This document shows, one piece after another, positions 51,650-60,102 of a stretch of DNA of 64,000 bases. Within the stretch, counting starts at the first letter, position 1, and every line of letters begins with the position of its first letter. Below the pieces are notes generated by a model, which was given only the letters and a program-made list of their open reading frames with translations, did no database searches and was not told the origin of the DNA. The position numbers and the translations under genes were made by a program. Source of the DNA: Diaphorobacter ruginosibacter (GTDB lineage: Bacteria > Pseudomonadota > Gammaproteobacteria > Burkholderiales > Burkholderiaceae_C). The stretch is taken from contig NZ_CP060714.1 in assembly GCF_014395975.1 (NCBI RefSeq), positions 3,968,001 to 4,032,000 on the forward strand, read 5' to 3'.

Positions 51650-53806
51650 ATGGCTTGCTTTTCCACTCCAGGCTGCCAAAGCAGATCATCCATGTCGACA
51701 TCATCCCGGCTCTCACGCCCTCTTTCCACTATTTCTTCCCTCTGCGCCACCCGTGCCGTCCCCTTCTTCCCGTTCCCCCAACACACCCGCGCGTCCCGAA
51801 GAACCCGCCTGGCCCATGCCCTGTGCCTGACCGGCCTGATGGGCAGCGCCCTCGCTGTGCATGCGCAGGCGCAAGATCCCACAAGTACGACCACCGCAGC
51901 CGAGGCCAAGGCCCTCGATGCCGTCGTCGTGACGGCATCGGGCTATGAGCAGGCACTGGAAGATGCCCCGGCCTCCATCACCGTGATCCCGCGCTCCGAA
52001 CTCGAAAAGCGCAGCTACCGCGATGTGACCGATGCGCTCAGGGACGTGCCCGGTGTCGTCATCACGGGCGGCGGCAGCACGAGCGACATCAGCATCCGCG
52101 GCATGGCGTCGGGCTACACCATGCTGCTGGTGGACGGCCGCCGCACGGGATCGCGCGAAACGCGGCCCAACAGCGACGGCCCCGGCATCGAGCAGGGCTG
52201 GCTGCCGCCACTGGAGGCGATCGAGCGCATCGAGGTCATCCGCGGGCCCATGTCCTCGCTGTATGGGTCGGATGCAATGGGCGGCGTGGTCAACATCATC
52301 ACGCGCAAGGTGCCGCAGGCATGGACCGGCACCGTGCGCGCCGAGACCACACGGCAGGAGTCCTCGAAGTCTGGAGACATCCTCCAGTCCAACTTCTACC
52401 TGGCCGGCCCCATCCGCAGCGACGTGCTCGGCCTGCAGATCCACGGACAGACGTCGAGGCGCCAGGAAGACCGCATCATCAACGGCTTCAACCACCAGGC
52501 CACCAATGCGGGCACCGCGAAGCTGAGCCTGACGCCGAACAAGGACCACGACATCGTCCTGGAGGCCGGCCGCATGCTGCAGGACCGCCTGTCCACGGTG
52601 GGCAGATCGGCCAGCCGCTCACCCACCGATGCCAGCTATGCGCGCAACCATGTCGCGCTCTCGCACACCGGGCGCTGGAGTCTCGGCACTTCGAGCACCC
52701 ATGTCCAGCACGAGGAGTTCGACAATCCCTCGCGCCAGATGCACCTGAAGAACACCGAGCTCAGCAGCCAGATCACCATGCCCCTGGGCGCGCGCAACCT
52801 GACGACGGCAGGGCTTTCCTATCGCAAGGAAAGCCTGTCGGACCAGGGCAACCAGTTGCGCGTGGCCAATCCGATCAGCCACCTCGAACGCTATCAATGG
52901 GCGCTGTTCGCCGAGAACGAATGGCGCATGACGGATGCGTTCGCACTGACCGCCGGGCTGCGCATGAACCGCGACGAGAACTACGGCACCGACTGGACTC
53001 CACGCCTGTATGGCGTGTGGCATGCCAGCGAGCACCTGAGCGTCAAGGGCGGCATCTCCACGGGCTTCAAGGCACCATCGCTGCGCGCGGCCGTGGCGGA
53101 CTGGGGCCAGATCACCGGCGGGGGCGGTGACCCCGCCATCATCCGCGGCAATCCGGCGCTCAAGCCCGAGAAAAGCACGAGCCAGGAAATCGGAATCATC
53201 TGGGACAACCATGCGGACCTGAGCGCCAGCCTCACGTTCTTCAACACCGACTTCAAGGACAAGATCACCGAGGTGCGGACCTGCGCTGACACCGCAGGCC
53301 GGGGCCAGAAGATCGTGACGGGCAACTGCAGCATCCACGGCACGGCCTACAAATTCATCAGCGACCGCATCAACGTGGACAAGGCCAACATGCGCGGTAT
53401 CGAGGCCACCACGACCTGGACCCTCCAGCAGGGCCTGCGCCTCGCTGCCAACTACACCTTCACGCAGTCGAAGCAGAAGAGCGGCGCATTCTCGGGCCAG
53501 CCACTCAACCAGATGCCACGCCACATGCTCAACGGCACGCTGGACTGGCAGGCCACCGAACAGCTCGGCGCGTGGACGCGCGTGAACTTCCGCAGCCGCA
53601 CGTCGGACTACCTGAGCCGCACCAGCATGGCTGCCGGTACCCCCGCATTCACCTTCGTGGACCTGGGCCTGAACTACACCTATTCGAAGAACGTGAAGAT
53701 CGGCGCCGGCATCTACAACCTGTTCGACAAGCAGGTCGACTACACCGGCTACGGCACGGTGTATGACGGACGCCGCTACTGGCTCAGCATGACGGTCGGC
53801 TTCTGA
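51650..53806 (+). CDS. TonB-dependent receptor, CirA/FepA-like
   Basis: A 718-aa outer-membrane receptor, probably for ferric catecholates or a related siderophore. The first 75 residues hold a long Ser/Arg-rich region before the hydrophobic signal (LAHALCLTGLMGSALAVHAQAQ), so the true start may be the ATG at 51692 or later. A TonB box AVVVTAS precedes the plug (SYRDVTDALRDVPGVVITGGGSTSDISIRGM; IERIEVIRGPMSSLYGSDAMGGVVNIITRK). The barrel ends in YWLSMTVGF. A Fur-box-like site upstream indicates iron control. Confidence 0.92.
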   Translation: MACFSTPGCQSRSSMSTSSRLSRPLSTISSLCATRAVPFFPFPQHTRASRRTRLAHALCLTGLMGSALAVHAQAQDPTSTTTAAEAKALDAVVVTASGYEQALEDAPASITVIPRSELEKRSYRDVTDALRDVPGVVITGGGSTSDISIRGMASGYTMLLVDGRRTGSRETRPNSDGPGIEQGWLPPLEAIERIEVIRGPMSSLYGSDAMGGVVNIITRKVPQAWTGTVRAETTRQESSKSGDILQSNFYLAGPIRSDVLGLQIHGQTSRRQEDRIINGFNHQATNAGTAKLSLTPNKDHDIVLEAGRMLQDRLSTVGRSASRSPTDASYARNHVALSHTGRWSLGTSSTHVQHEEFDNPSRQMHLKNTELSSQITMPLGARNLTTAGLSYRKESLSDQGNQLRVANPISHLERYQWALFAENEWRMTDAFALTAGLRMNRDENYGTDWTPRLYGVWHASEHLSVKGGISTGFKAPSLRAAVADWGQITGGGGDPAIIRGNPALKPEKSTSQEIGIIWDNHADLSASLTFFNTDFKDKITEVRTCADTAGRGQKIVTGNCSIHGTAYKFISDRINVDKANMRGIEATTTWTLQQGLRLAANYTFTQSKQKSGAFSGQPLNQMPRHMLNGTLDWQATEQLGAWTRVNFRSRTSDYLSRTSMAAGTPAFTFVDLGLNYTYSKNVKIGAGIYNLFDKQVDYTGYGTVYDGRRYWLSMTVGF

Positions 53807-53825
53807 CGCCGAGGTGCTGGCGATC

Positions 53826-54968
53826 TCAGCGCGGGTGCGGCTGCAGCACGCGAGGCGATATCTGCGCCAGCGTGGCGCAGCCGGTCTGCGCCATCGCCAG
53901 TTCCAGCTCGGCACGCAGCATGTGCAGCATGTGCGCCACGCCCAGCATGCCGGCCGTGGCCAGCGCATGCAGCTGCGGCCGACCGATCATGACGGCACTG
54001 GCGCCGAGCGCCACCGCCTTGACGATGTCCGTTCCGTAGCGCACGCCGCTGTCCACGATGATCGGAATGTGCGCGGGCACGGCATCACGGATCGCGGGCA
54101 GCACCTCGATCGGCGAGACCACGCCGTCGAGCACGCGCCCGCCATGATTGGAGAGGACGAGCGCATCGGCCCCCATGTCCACCGCGCGCACCGCCGCCGC
54201 TGGCGACAGGATGCCCTTCACCGCCAGCGGCAGTCGGGTCTGCTCGCGCAGCCATGCGAGCTCGTCCCAGCGCGGCGCCTGCTGCGCCAGAGGCGTGCCG
54301 AACAGGATGTTCTCACTCATGAGATCGCTGGTCTGGCGAGGCTGGGCGTTGCCGCGCAGATTGACGGCATCAACGCCCACGGGCAGTGGATAGCGCGAGC
54401 GCTTGATGCTGGCATCCACCGTCCACACCACGGCCTCGCAACCCGCGGCTTCGGCACGGCGGACGAGATCAAGCGACGTATCGCGCTCGGGCTGGCTGTA
54501 GAGCTGGAACCACAGTGGTGCGCTGCGGCCGAGTTCCCGGCTTGCGCTGCGCGCGGCCTGCGCGATGTCCTCGATCAGGTGGCTTGCGAGCGTGCTGATC
54601 GTCATCGGAATCTGCATCGCCATGGCGGCGCGCGCGGTGGCAATCTCGCCATCGGCATGCACCAGGCGCTGGTAGGCGACGGGCGCGAGCAGCAGCGGGC
54701 TGATCAGCTCGCGGCCGAAAAGCGTGGTGCGCGTATGTGCCTCGCGCAGATCGGCCAGCGGCTCGGGCAGCAGCCGCAGCGCATCGTAGGCCGCGCGGTT
54801 GTGCGCCAGCGTGATGCCCTGGTCCGCGCCGCTCTCCACGTGTGCCCAGGCGGCTTGCTCGACGTGGTGGACAGCATGGCGCTCATAGTCGGCCAGCGAA
54901 AGAATGTCGGCGGGAATGCGCTGATGCGCAGGCTGCACGGGCTCGCCCAGAGCGTTGAGGATCTTCAT
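53826..54968 (-). CDS. FMN-dependent alpha-hydroxy-acid dehydrogenase (LldD-like)
   Basis: A 380-aa TIM-barrel flavoenzyme oxidising an L-2-hydroxy acid such as lactate. The active-site signature SNHGGRVLDG contains the base H275 and R278, but the usual Gln after Arg is Val. APVAYQRLVHADGEIATARAA replaces the common APTG(M/L) region and is seen in the oxidase subgroup. The start ATG at 54968 overlaps the stop of the PiuC-type gene by ATGA, so the two are translationally coupled. The link to iron uptake genes is unusual. Confidence 0.85.
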   Translation of the reverse strand: MKILNALGEPVQPAHQRIPADILSLADYERHAVHHVEQAAWAHVESGADQGITLAHNRAAYDALRLLPEPLADLREAHTRTTLFGRELISPLLLAPVAYQRLVHADGEIATARAAMAMQIPMTISTLASHLIEDIAQAARSASRELGRSAPLWFQLYSQPERDTSLDLVRRAEAAGCEAVVWTVDASIKRSRYPLPVGVDAVNLRGNAQPRQTSDLMSENILFGTPLAQQAPRWDELAWLREQTRLPLAVKGILSPAAAVRAVDMGADALVLSNHGGRVLDGVVSPIEVLPAIRDAVPAHIPIIVDSGVRYGTDIVKAVALGASAVMIGRPQLHALATAGMLGVAHMLHMLRAELELAMAQTGCATLAQISPRVLQPHPR

Positions 54969-55645
54969 GCTTCGGCCCACATGCGCAGCAGGTTGTGATA
55001 AGTGCCCGACAGCGCTGCGACGCTCGGACTGCCGGGAAGTTCGGCGCCCAGTTGCTGGATCGAGCGGTCCAGATCGAACAGCACCCTGCGCTGCTCGGCG
55101 GATTTGATCAGACTCTGTGTCCAGAAAAAACTGGCAAGCCGTGTGCCGCGCGTGACCGGGTTCACGCGATGCAGGCTGGTTCCCGGATACAGGATCGCGT
55201 CACCCGCTGCCAGCTTCACGCTCTGCTCGCCATAGGTGTCCTCGACGATCAACTCGCCGCCGTCGTACTCATCCGGCTCGCTGAGGAACACCGTGGTCGA
55301 GACGTCCGAACGCACCTTGATCGCACTGCCCGGAATGATGAACAGCGCGTTATCGACGTGGTTGCCGTAGGTGCCCCCGCCCGCATAGCGATTGAAGCGC
55401 GGCGGCAGCACCTTGGCGGGCAGCGCGGCGGAAAGGAACAGCGGGTTCTGCCCGAGCCGGTCGAGGATCAGGTCGCCAAGCGCCTTGCCCTCCGCGCTCT
55501 GCAGCGGCAGCTGCTCGTTGTGCTTGACCTGCGCCGCAAGATGGCCGGCGGTGGCCTTGCCGTCCTGCCATGACGCAGCCTTGAGCGCATTGCGACAGTG
55601 TTGCACTTCGTCGGGCGTCAGCAGCCCGGGAATTCGAAGCATCAT
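54965..55645 (-). CDS. piuC: PKHD-type Fe(II)/2-oxoglutarate hydroxylase (PiuC-like)
   Basis: A 226-aa enzyme of the prolyl-4-hydroxylase-like family that accompanies siderophore receptors in many Gram-negatives. The metal ligands are H96-x-D98 in TYGNHVDNA and H159 in LHRVNPVTRGTRLASFFW; R169 would bind 2-oxoglutarate. YAGGGTYG and DEYDGGELIVEDTYG are typical. It lies downstream of a Fur-boxed receptor on the same strand, but a strong terminator lies between them. It starts with two consecutive ATG codons. Confidence 0.9.
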   Translation of the reverse strand: MMLRIPGLLTPDEVQHCRNALKAASWQDGKATAGHLAAQVKHNEQLPLQSAEGKALGDLILDRLGQNPLFLSAALPAKVLPPRFNRYAGGGTYGNHVDNALFIIPGSAIKVRSDVSTTVFLSEPDEYDGGELIVEDTYGEQSVKLAAGDAILYPGTSLHRVNPVTRGTRLASFFWTQSLIKSAEQRRVLFDLDRSIQQLGAELPGSPSVAALSGTYHNLLRMWAEA

Positions 55646-55755
55646 AGAAAGAGGTCCAGGTCAATGAAAGAATGGATGCTGCCGGTGAGGCGCCGCAGAA
55701 CCCTTGCGCCAGGCCATCGGGCATTGAGCATCGGGCAATGCTGCCACCTTAATAC

Positions 55756-55782
55756 AAAAAAAGGCCCCGCCGAAGCGGGGCC
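55756..55782 (-). terminator. Rho-independent terminator after the siderophore receptor
   Basis: An eight-base stem (55763-55770 with 55775-55782), loop of four bases, and seven T on the minus strand. It lies about 50 bases after the receptor stop and 110 bases before piuC, so most receptor transcripts should end before piuC. Confidence 0.88.
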
Positions 55783-55830
55783 CACCTTGGAGGATCTCGG
55801 CAACGGAAGTCCGTCGAATGACCCGTTTGC

Positions 55831-58149
55831 TCAGAACCGGGCCTTCAGCGTCGCAATCACCGTGCGACCCGCAGCGGGCGTCGCATAGTGCGTGGAATAG
55901 GTGGAGGCGTAGTATTCCTTGTCGGTCAGGTTCTGGATGTTCACCTGCAGGGAGAGGTTCGGGTTGAACTTGTAGCTGGCCATGGCGTCGAGGCGCACGT
56001 AGCCGGCGATGCCGCGCGTGATCAGGTGACCGTCCGTGGTGTAGCCATAGCCGCCATTGGCTTCGCTCTGGCCGAATGCACCAAGGCCGAGCGTGAGCTT
56101 GGCATCGGGCCGGTAGTTGGCCCACAGGCTGAAGCTGTGCCTTGGCGTGTTCGGGAACGCTTCGCCCGTGCCGGCCGCCGGACGGCCCGCCAGTGCGCCG
56201 GACGTCACGGTGCCGATGTTCTTCTGCTCGCTGTCCATGAAGGTATAGCCCGCGAACACGTCCACTTGCCTGGTCACGCGGCCGGTGGCTCCCAACTCGA
56301 GACCGTTCACGATCTTCTTGCCGGCCATCGATGCGGTGTTGCCCGTGGGATCGGTGATGCGGGCGTTGGTGGTCTCGTTGCGGAAGATCGCCGCGGTCAG
56401 GCCCAGGCGCTTGTCCATCAGGTCCCACTTGGTGCCCAGCTCGTAGGAGCGCGTCTTCTCAGGCTTGAGCATGTCGGCATTGGTGATCGGCGTGCGGCCG
56501 CCGGTCGGATCGATCGTGCTGTCGGCCCCCTGGCCCAGGCCGGCATTGCCCGGCGTGGACGACGAGCCGATGCTCGCATAGACGCTGGCATCGGGCTGCA
56601 GCTTGTAGACCACGCCCAACTGGTAGTTCAGCAGGTTGTCGGTACGTCCGTATTCGACGCCCTTGGTGTTGACCAGGCTGGTCTTGTAGTGGTCGTAGCG
56701 CAGGCCGCCGTTCACGATCCACTGCGGAGTGAGCGTGAGCGTATCGAAGGCGTAGAGCGAGGCCGTATCGGTCTTGTAGTTGGTGAATGCGTTGGCGCGC
56801 ACCATGCTGCCGGTCCAGGGGTCGTTGCCGTTCGGATCGGTCAGGCTCGTGCACATGTAGGGCGAGAGGCCCGTCACGCACTGGTTGCTGTTTGCGATGG
56901 CATTGCCGTTGGCATCGACCATGCTGTAGCTGTCGACCTTGGAGCGCTCGGTGGAGAGCTCAAGGCCCAATGCAAAGCTGTGCTTGACGCTGCCGGTCTC
57001 TGCCTTGCCGGTGAACTCTGTCGCGTTCTGCAGCGTGTAGGTCTTGCTGTAGCGCGAATTGAAGCGGCGCCACACCTTGCCGTTGGCCACGTTGCCCTGG
57101 CTGTCGTCGGGCTGCGTCCAGATGTAGTCCTGCTCCGAGCCGCTCCAGCGCAGCGTGTTGCGCACCTTGTTGGTGTCGCTGAACTTGTGCTCGTAGTTGG
57201 CCGACAGCAGGTCGCTCTGCTCCTTGCGCTTGTCGCGCGCCTTCAGGCCGTACCAGTTCTCGCGGTTGCCGCCGTTGGTGGGGCGCAGCGTGACGTCGCT
57301 CGTCATGCCGGGAATGGTCTTTGCGTTGTAGTACGGAATGCCGCCGTCGGGCATGTCGTCCACATCCAGATGCTGGTAGGACAGCGTGAGCTGGTCGGCA
57401 GTGCCCAGGCCGAATGTGATGGTGGGTGCAATGCCCCAGCGTTTATTCTGGGGGCCTTCGCGGCCCGCGATCTCGCTGTCGTGCACCATGGCATTCAGGC
57501 GGAAGGCCGTGGTGTCGTTGATCATGCGGTTCATGTCAACGGTCGCGCGCTTGTAGTCGGCATTGCCCAGGCTCACGTCGCCGGAAATGAAGTTTTCCTT
57601 CTTCGCGGTCTTGGTGGTCAGGTTGATGGAGCCGCCCGCGCCGCCGCGGCCGCCATAGGCCGAATCTGCGCCCTTCACGACCTCGACGCTCTCCACATTG
57701 AACATCTCGCGCGAACCGGCGGCGATGTCGCGCACGCCATCCACGTAGATGCTGCCCTGCGCATCGCTGCCGCGAATGAACGGGCGGTCGCCCATCGGGT
57801 TGCCGCCTTCGCCGGAGCCGAAGGTGATGCCGGGGCTCAGCCGCAGCGCATCAGTCAGCGTGACCGAATTGGTCTGCTCGATCACCTCCTGGGGAATGAC
57901 GTTCACCGTCTTCGGCGTGTCGATCAACGGTGCCGTGAACTTGGCACGCGACGAGGTCTGCGGGTTCAGAGGCACCTCCTGGGCGGCCTCCACGTTCACC
58001 GTCGGCAGCGTGCCCGCGGACGGTGCGGATGGCTGCTGTGCGTGGACAGCGGCACCGGAAAGGCAGAGGCCCGCAGCGATGACGATTTGCGTCAATTCGC
58101 AGTGCAGACCACCCGCATCATTCTTCTTTGTTGTGTGATTTTCAAGCAT
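55831..58149 (-). CDS. TonB-dependent siderophore receptor (Fiu/PiuA-like)
   Basis: A 772-aa outer-membrane receptor. The signal peptide is cut near HAQQPSAP. After the TonB-box-like LPTVNVEA comes the plug (TLTDALRLSPGITFGSGEGGNPMGDRPFIRGSDAQGSIYVDGVRD; VESVEVVKGADSAYGGRGGAGGSINLTTK), the wording of catecholate receptors such as Fiu. The barrel ends RTVIATLKARF. The ATG at 58149 is preferred; 36 further codons upstream would overlap the control region. A Fur-box-like site and a leader hairpin lie upstream. It pairs in function with piuC. Confidence 0.93.
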   Translation of the reverse strand: MLENHTTKKNDAGGLHCELTQIVIAAGLCLSGAAVHAQQPSAPSAGTLPTVNVEAAQEVPLNPQTSSRAKFTAPLIDTPKTVNVIPQEVIEQTNSVTLTDALRLSPGITFGSGEGGNPMGDRPFIRGSDAQGSIYVDGVRDIAAGSREMFNVESVEVVKGADSAYGGRGGAGGSINLTTKTAKKENFISGDVSLGNADYKRATVDMNRMINDTTAFRLNAMVHDSEIAGREGPQNKRWGIAPTITFGLGTADQLTLSYQHLDVDDMPDGGIPYYNAKTIPGMTSDVTLRPTNGGNRENWYGLKARDKRKEQSDLLSANYEHKFSDTNKVRNTLRWSGSEQDYIWTQPDDSQGNVANGKVWRRFNSRYSKTYTLQNATEFTGKAETGSVKHSFALGLELSTERSKVDSYSMVDANGNAIANSNQCVTGLSPYMCTSLTDPNGNDPWTGSMVRANAFTNYKTDTASLYAFDTLTLTPQWIVNGGLRYDHYKTSLVNTKGVEYGRTDNLLNYQLGVVYKLQPDASVYASIGSSSTPGNAGLGQGADSTIDPTGGRTPITNADMLKPEKTRSYELGTKWDLMDKRLGLTAAIFRNETTNARITDPTGNTASMAGKKIVNGLELGATGRVTRQVDVFAGYTFMDSEQKNIGTVTSGALAGRPAAGTGEAFPNTPRHSFSLWANYRPDAKLTLGLGAFGQSEANGGYGYTTDGHLITRGIAGYVRLDAMASYKFNPNLSLQVNIQNLTDKEYYASTYSTHYATPAAGRTVIATLKARF

Positions 58150-58164
58150 GGGGGAGTCGATGAA

Positions 58165-58184
58165 ACGCCCCTGAAAAGGGGCGT
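58165..58184 (-). promoter_or_regulatory. Leader hairpin of the Fiu-like receptor gene
   Basis: ACGCCCCT (58165-58172) pairs with AGGGGCGT (58177-58184) around GAAA. It lies 15 bases before the start codon, where CCCCC replaces a ribosome-binding site. It may influence translation. Confidence 0.35.
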
Positions 58185-58216
58185 GCAGTGGGAAACCGAG
58201 GAAAAAAGAAATACCT

Positions 58217-58238
58217 AATAATGATAATAGTTCGTATT
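58217..58238 (-). promoter_or_regulatory. Fur-box-like site before the Fiu-like receptor
   Basis: The sequence AATAATGATAATAGTTCGTA contains the Fur hexamers AATAAT and GATAAT. It lies about 70 bases upstream of the receptor start codon. Confidence 0.7.
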
Positions 58239-58315
58239 CTTTCCCAATGCTTTCCACTCAGGAATTGGCAAACATGTTGACCATCCGCAAGAGGCGACAG
58301 GTCACGCAGGCCGTA

Positions 58316-58909
58316 TCACCGTGTGGCCGCGTCGCCCTGCGCCAGCCGCAACCATGGCCAGCGCAGCCGGTAGCTCTCGGCCTTGCGCAGGAACTGGCCG
58401 GGATCGGGAAACCGTGGGTTGACGCGCAGGATGCCCGCCGCCAGGTCATCCAGCGGATCGGGTGAGTACAGGTGGCCACTGGCCACCTCGATGCCGACGC
58501 ACGTGCAGGCCACGAGATAGCGATCGATGCCCTCGCGTGCACTTCGAAGCGGCTCATAGGGCCTGCCGAAACGCTCGGGGTACCACAGGTGCACGCGCGC
58601 CTGGTTGCGCACCTCGATCTTCACGCCAAGGTCGGCGCACAGGGCATCCACCCGCCGGATCTCGGCATCCTCCGCCTCCCAGGAGAGGTCGGAGTCATCG
58701 AAGTAGAAGATGTCGTAGTCGCTCACACCCCAATCGGCCGCGCGTCCGCTCTGCAGGTTCCACAGCGCCTGGAAGAGACAACCCGCCGTGAGATGGCATT
58801 GCTTCAGACCCAGTGCCGGAAGGCGCTCGAGAAGCGCTGCGTTGACGGGATTGCCCCGTGCAATCTCGATGAAGCGTTGGGCGGTGAGTGGCAAGCTGAT
58901 GGCAGGCAT
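58316..58909 (-). CDS. Nucleotidyltransferase family protein (DUF925-like)
   Basis: A 197-aa protein related to COG3575. LTAGCLFQALWNLQSGRAADWGVSDYDIFYFDDSDLSWEAED carries the D-x-D of a nucleotidyltransferase-like active site (VSDYDIFYFD), then KIEVRNQARVHLWYPERFGRPYEPLRSAREGIDRYL. The substrate is unknown. The ATG at 58909 is chosen because any earlier start would place the strong terminator at 58925-58959 inside the coding region. Confidence 0.8.
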   Translation of the reverse strand: MPAISLPLTAQRFIEIARGNPVNAALLERLPALGLKQCHLTAGCLFQALWNLQSGRAADWGVSDYDIFYFDDSDLSWEAEDAEIRRVDALCADLGVKIEVRNQARVHLWYPERFGRPYEPLRSAREGIDRYLVACTCVGIEVASGHLYSPDPLDDLAAGILRVNPRFPDPGQFLRKAESYRLRWPWLRLAQGDAATR

Positions 58910-58924
58910 GCCGGATTGGAACAG

Positions 58925-58959
58925 AAAAACGGAGCACAAGAGGGGGCTCTTGTGCTCCG
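58925..58959 (-). terminator. Rho-independent terminator of the collagen-like operon
   Basis: A 13-bp stem (58930-58942 with 58947-58959) around GGGG, followed on the minus strand by five T (58925-58929). It lies about 110 bases after the collagen-like gene. Confidence 0.9.
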
Positions 58960-59067
58960 CAAAGGCCTCGGTGCTCACGCAGGTCCGAGGCTCGAGGGTT
59001 CACTACTAAAAACGGCTGATTGACTCGTCATCTCGCACGCCATCAGGCGAGACGAGGAGCCGCTCTG

Positions 59068-60042
59068 TCATTGTGCGTTGATGCAGATTGCGTAGGCGGT
59101 GGCATCACCACCACTGCCGCCGCCACCGTATGTCACCGTCCATGCCGTATTGCTCGATGTCGGCCTGCTGGACCGCAAGTTGCTGCTGTTGTTTGGCGGG
59201 ATTCCACCACCACCGATCACTTTTTTCCCGGGAGAGCAGTAAGCCGTAGCACTACTGCTATTCCCTTCCGCCTCCTTCCACTCAAGACCCAACGCCGCAA
59301 TGCTGGTGGAGCCCGGTAGGCCCTGCAGACCTTGAGGGCCTTGAGGGCCTTGAGGGCCAATGTCGCCCTTATCACCTTTTTCCCCCGCTGCACCGGGTAG
59401 GCCTGGAGCGCCGGGAAGCCCATCTGCGCCCTTAGGTCCCGGGGCACCTACGTCTCCCGTGGGACCTTTCAAGCTCAATCCTGTTGGCTCCCATCCGTTG
59501 TTAGGCTTATTTAAGAATGTCGCACCAGTTGTCAAATTGACGTAGGTGTCCCCGACCGTGCCCACGTTGGCATCTGGATCGTTGGCACCAGACAGCATGC
59601 TGGCACCTGCGTCCCCCTTTTCTCCGTTAGTACCATTAGCACCATTGCTACCGTTAGTACCATTGATACCGTCAGTACCGTTTTGCCCTGGGGTGCCTGC
59701 GATACCCGGAATACCTTGAATGCCCTGCGGCCCCTGGGGCCCTTGAGGGCCGATATCTCCCTGATCCCCCTTCGGTCCCACACCCGTATCCACGGTCAGT
59801 ACACCGTTCGCGTCACTCTTCACATAACCGCCATTCGGTGCGGCCAGCTTGGGAATCGTGACCGTGCCGTCGTTGGCAAAGCCGGTGATGGTGGCATTGC
59901 CAGGCGACGACTTGATGGCCACGCCGTTGGTGCCGGAGATGGTCACTTGCGCGTGGGCGCTGTAGCCGAAGGACAGCGCGATCAGACCTACGAGCAAGGG
60001 GCTGATGGTTGTTGCGCGAGAGGTCAAGGTATGCTTTTTCAT
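59068..60042 (-). CDS. Collagen-like triple-helix repeat protein
   Basis: A 324-aa secreted protein. The signal peptide ends SAHAQ near residue 32. A beta-rich head (residues 33-88) is followed by about 20 Gly-X-Y triplets, then a 40-residue break (GTVGDTYVNLTTGATFLNKPNNGWEPTG) typical of linkers in bacterial and phage collagen-like proteins, then about 17 further triplets. The C-terminal 85 residues form a non-collagen head (WKEAEGNSSSATAYCSPGKKVIGGGG; AYAICINAQ) with two Cys. It has no sorting signal or membrane anchor. AGGAAG precedes the ATG. It lies 60 bases behind a surface-type protein gene. Confidence 0.85.
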   Translation of the reverse strand: MKKHTLTSRATTISPLLVGLIALSFGYSAHAQVTISGTNGVAIKSSPGNATITGFANDGTVTIPKLAAPNGGYVKSDANGVLTVDTGVGPKGDQGDIGPQGPQGPQGIQGIPGIAGTPGQNGTDGINGTNGSNGANGTNGEKGDAGASMLSGANDPDANVGTVGDTYVNLTTGATFLNKPNNGWEPTGLSLKGPTGDVGAPGPKGADGLPGAPGLPGAAGEKGDKGDIGPQGPQGPQGLQGLPGSTSIAALGLEWKEAEGNSSSATAYCSPGKKVIGGGGIPPNNSSNLRSSRPTSSNTAWTVTYGGGGSGGDATAYAICINAQ

Positions 60043-60102
60043 GACAAGTGCTTCCTGTCTGGTCGAATATCTGAATGAGATGAACTGATCTGGGTGGCTG
60101 TG

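Noticed and set aside
55888..58218. 776-codon open frame on the plus strand
   Set aside because: It is entirely antisense to the Fiu-like receptor; it has no domain, signal or ribosome-binding site and mirrors the GC-rich codons of the real gene.
59329..59360. Tandem nine-base repeats
   Set aside because: They simply encode repeated Gly-Pro-Gln triplets of the collagen-like protein.
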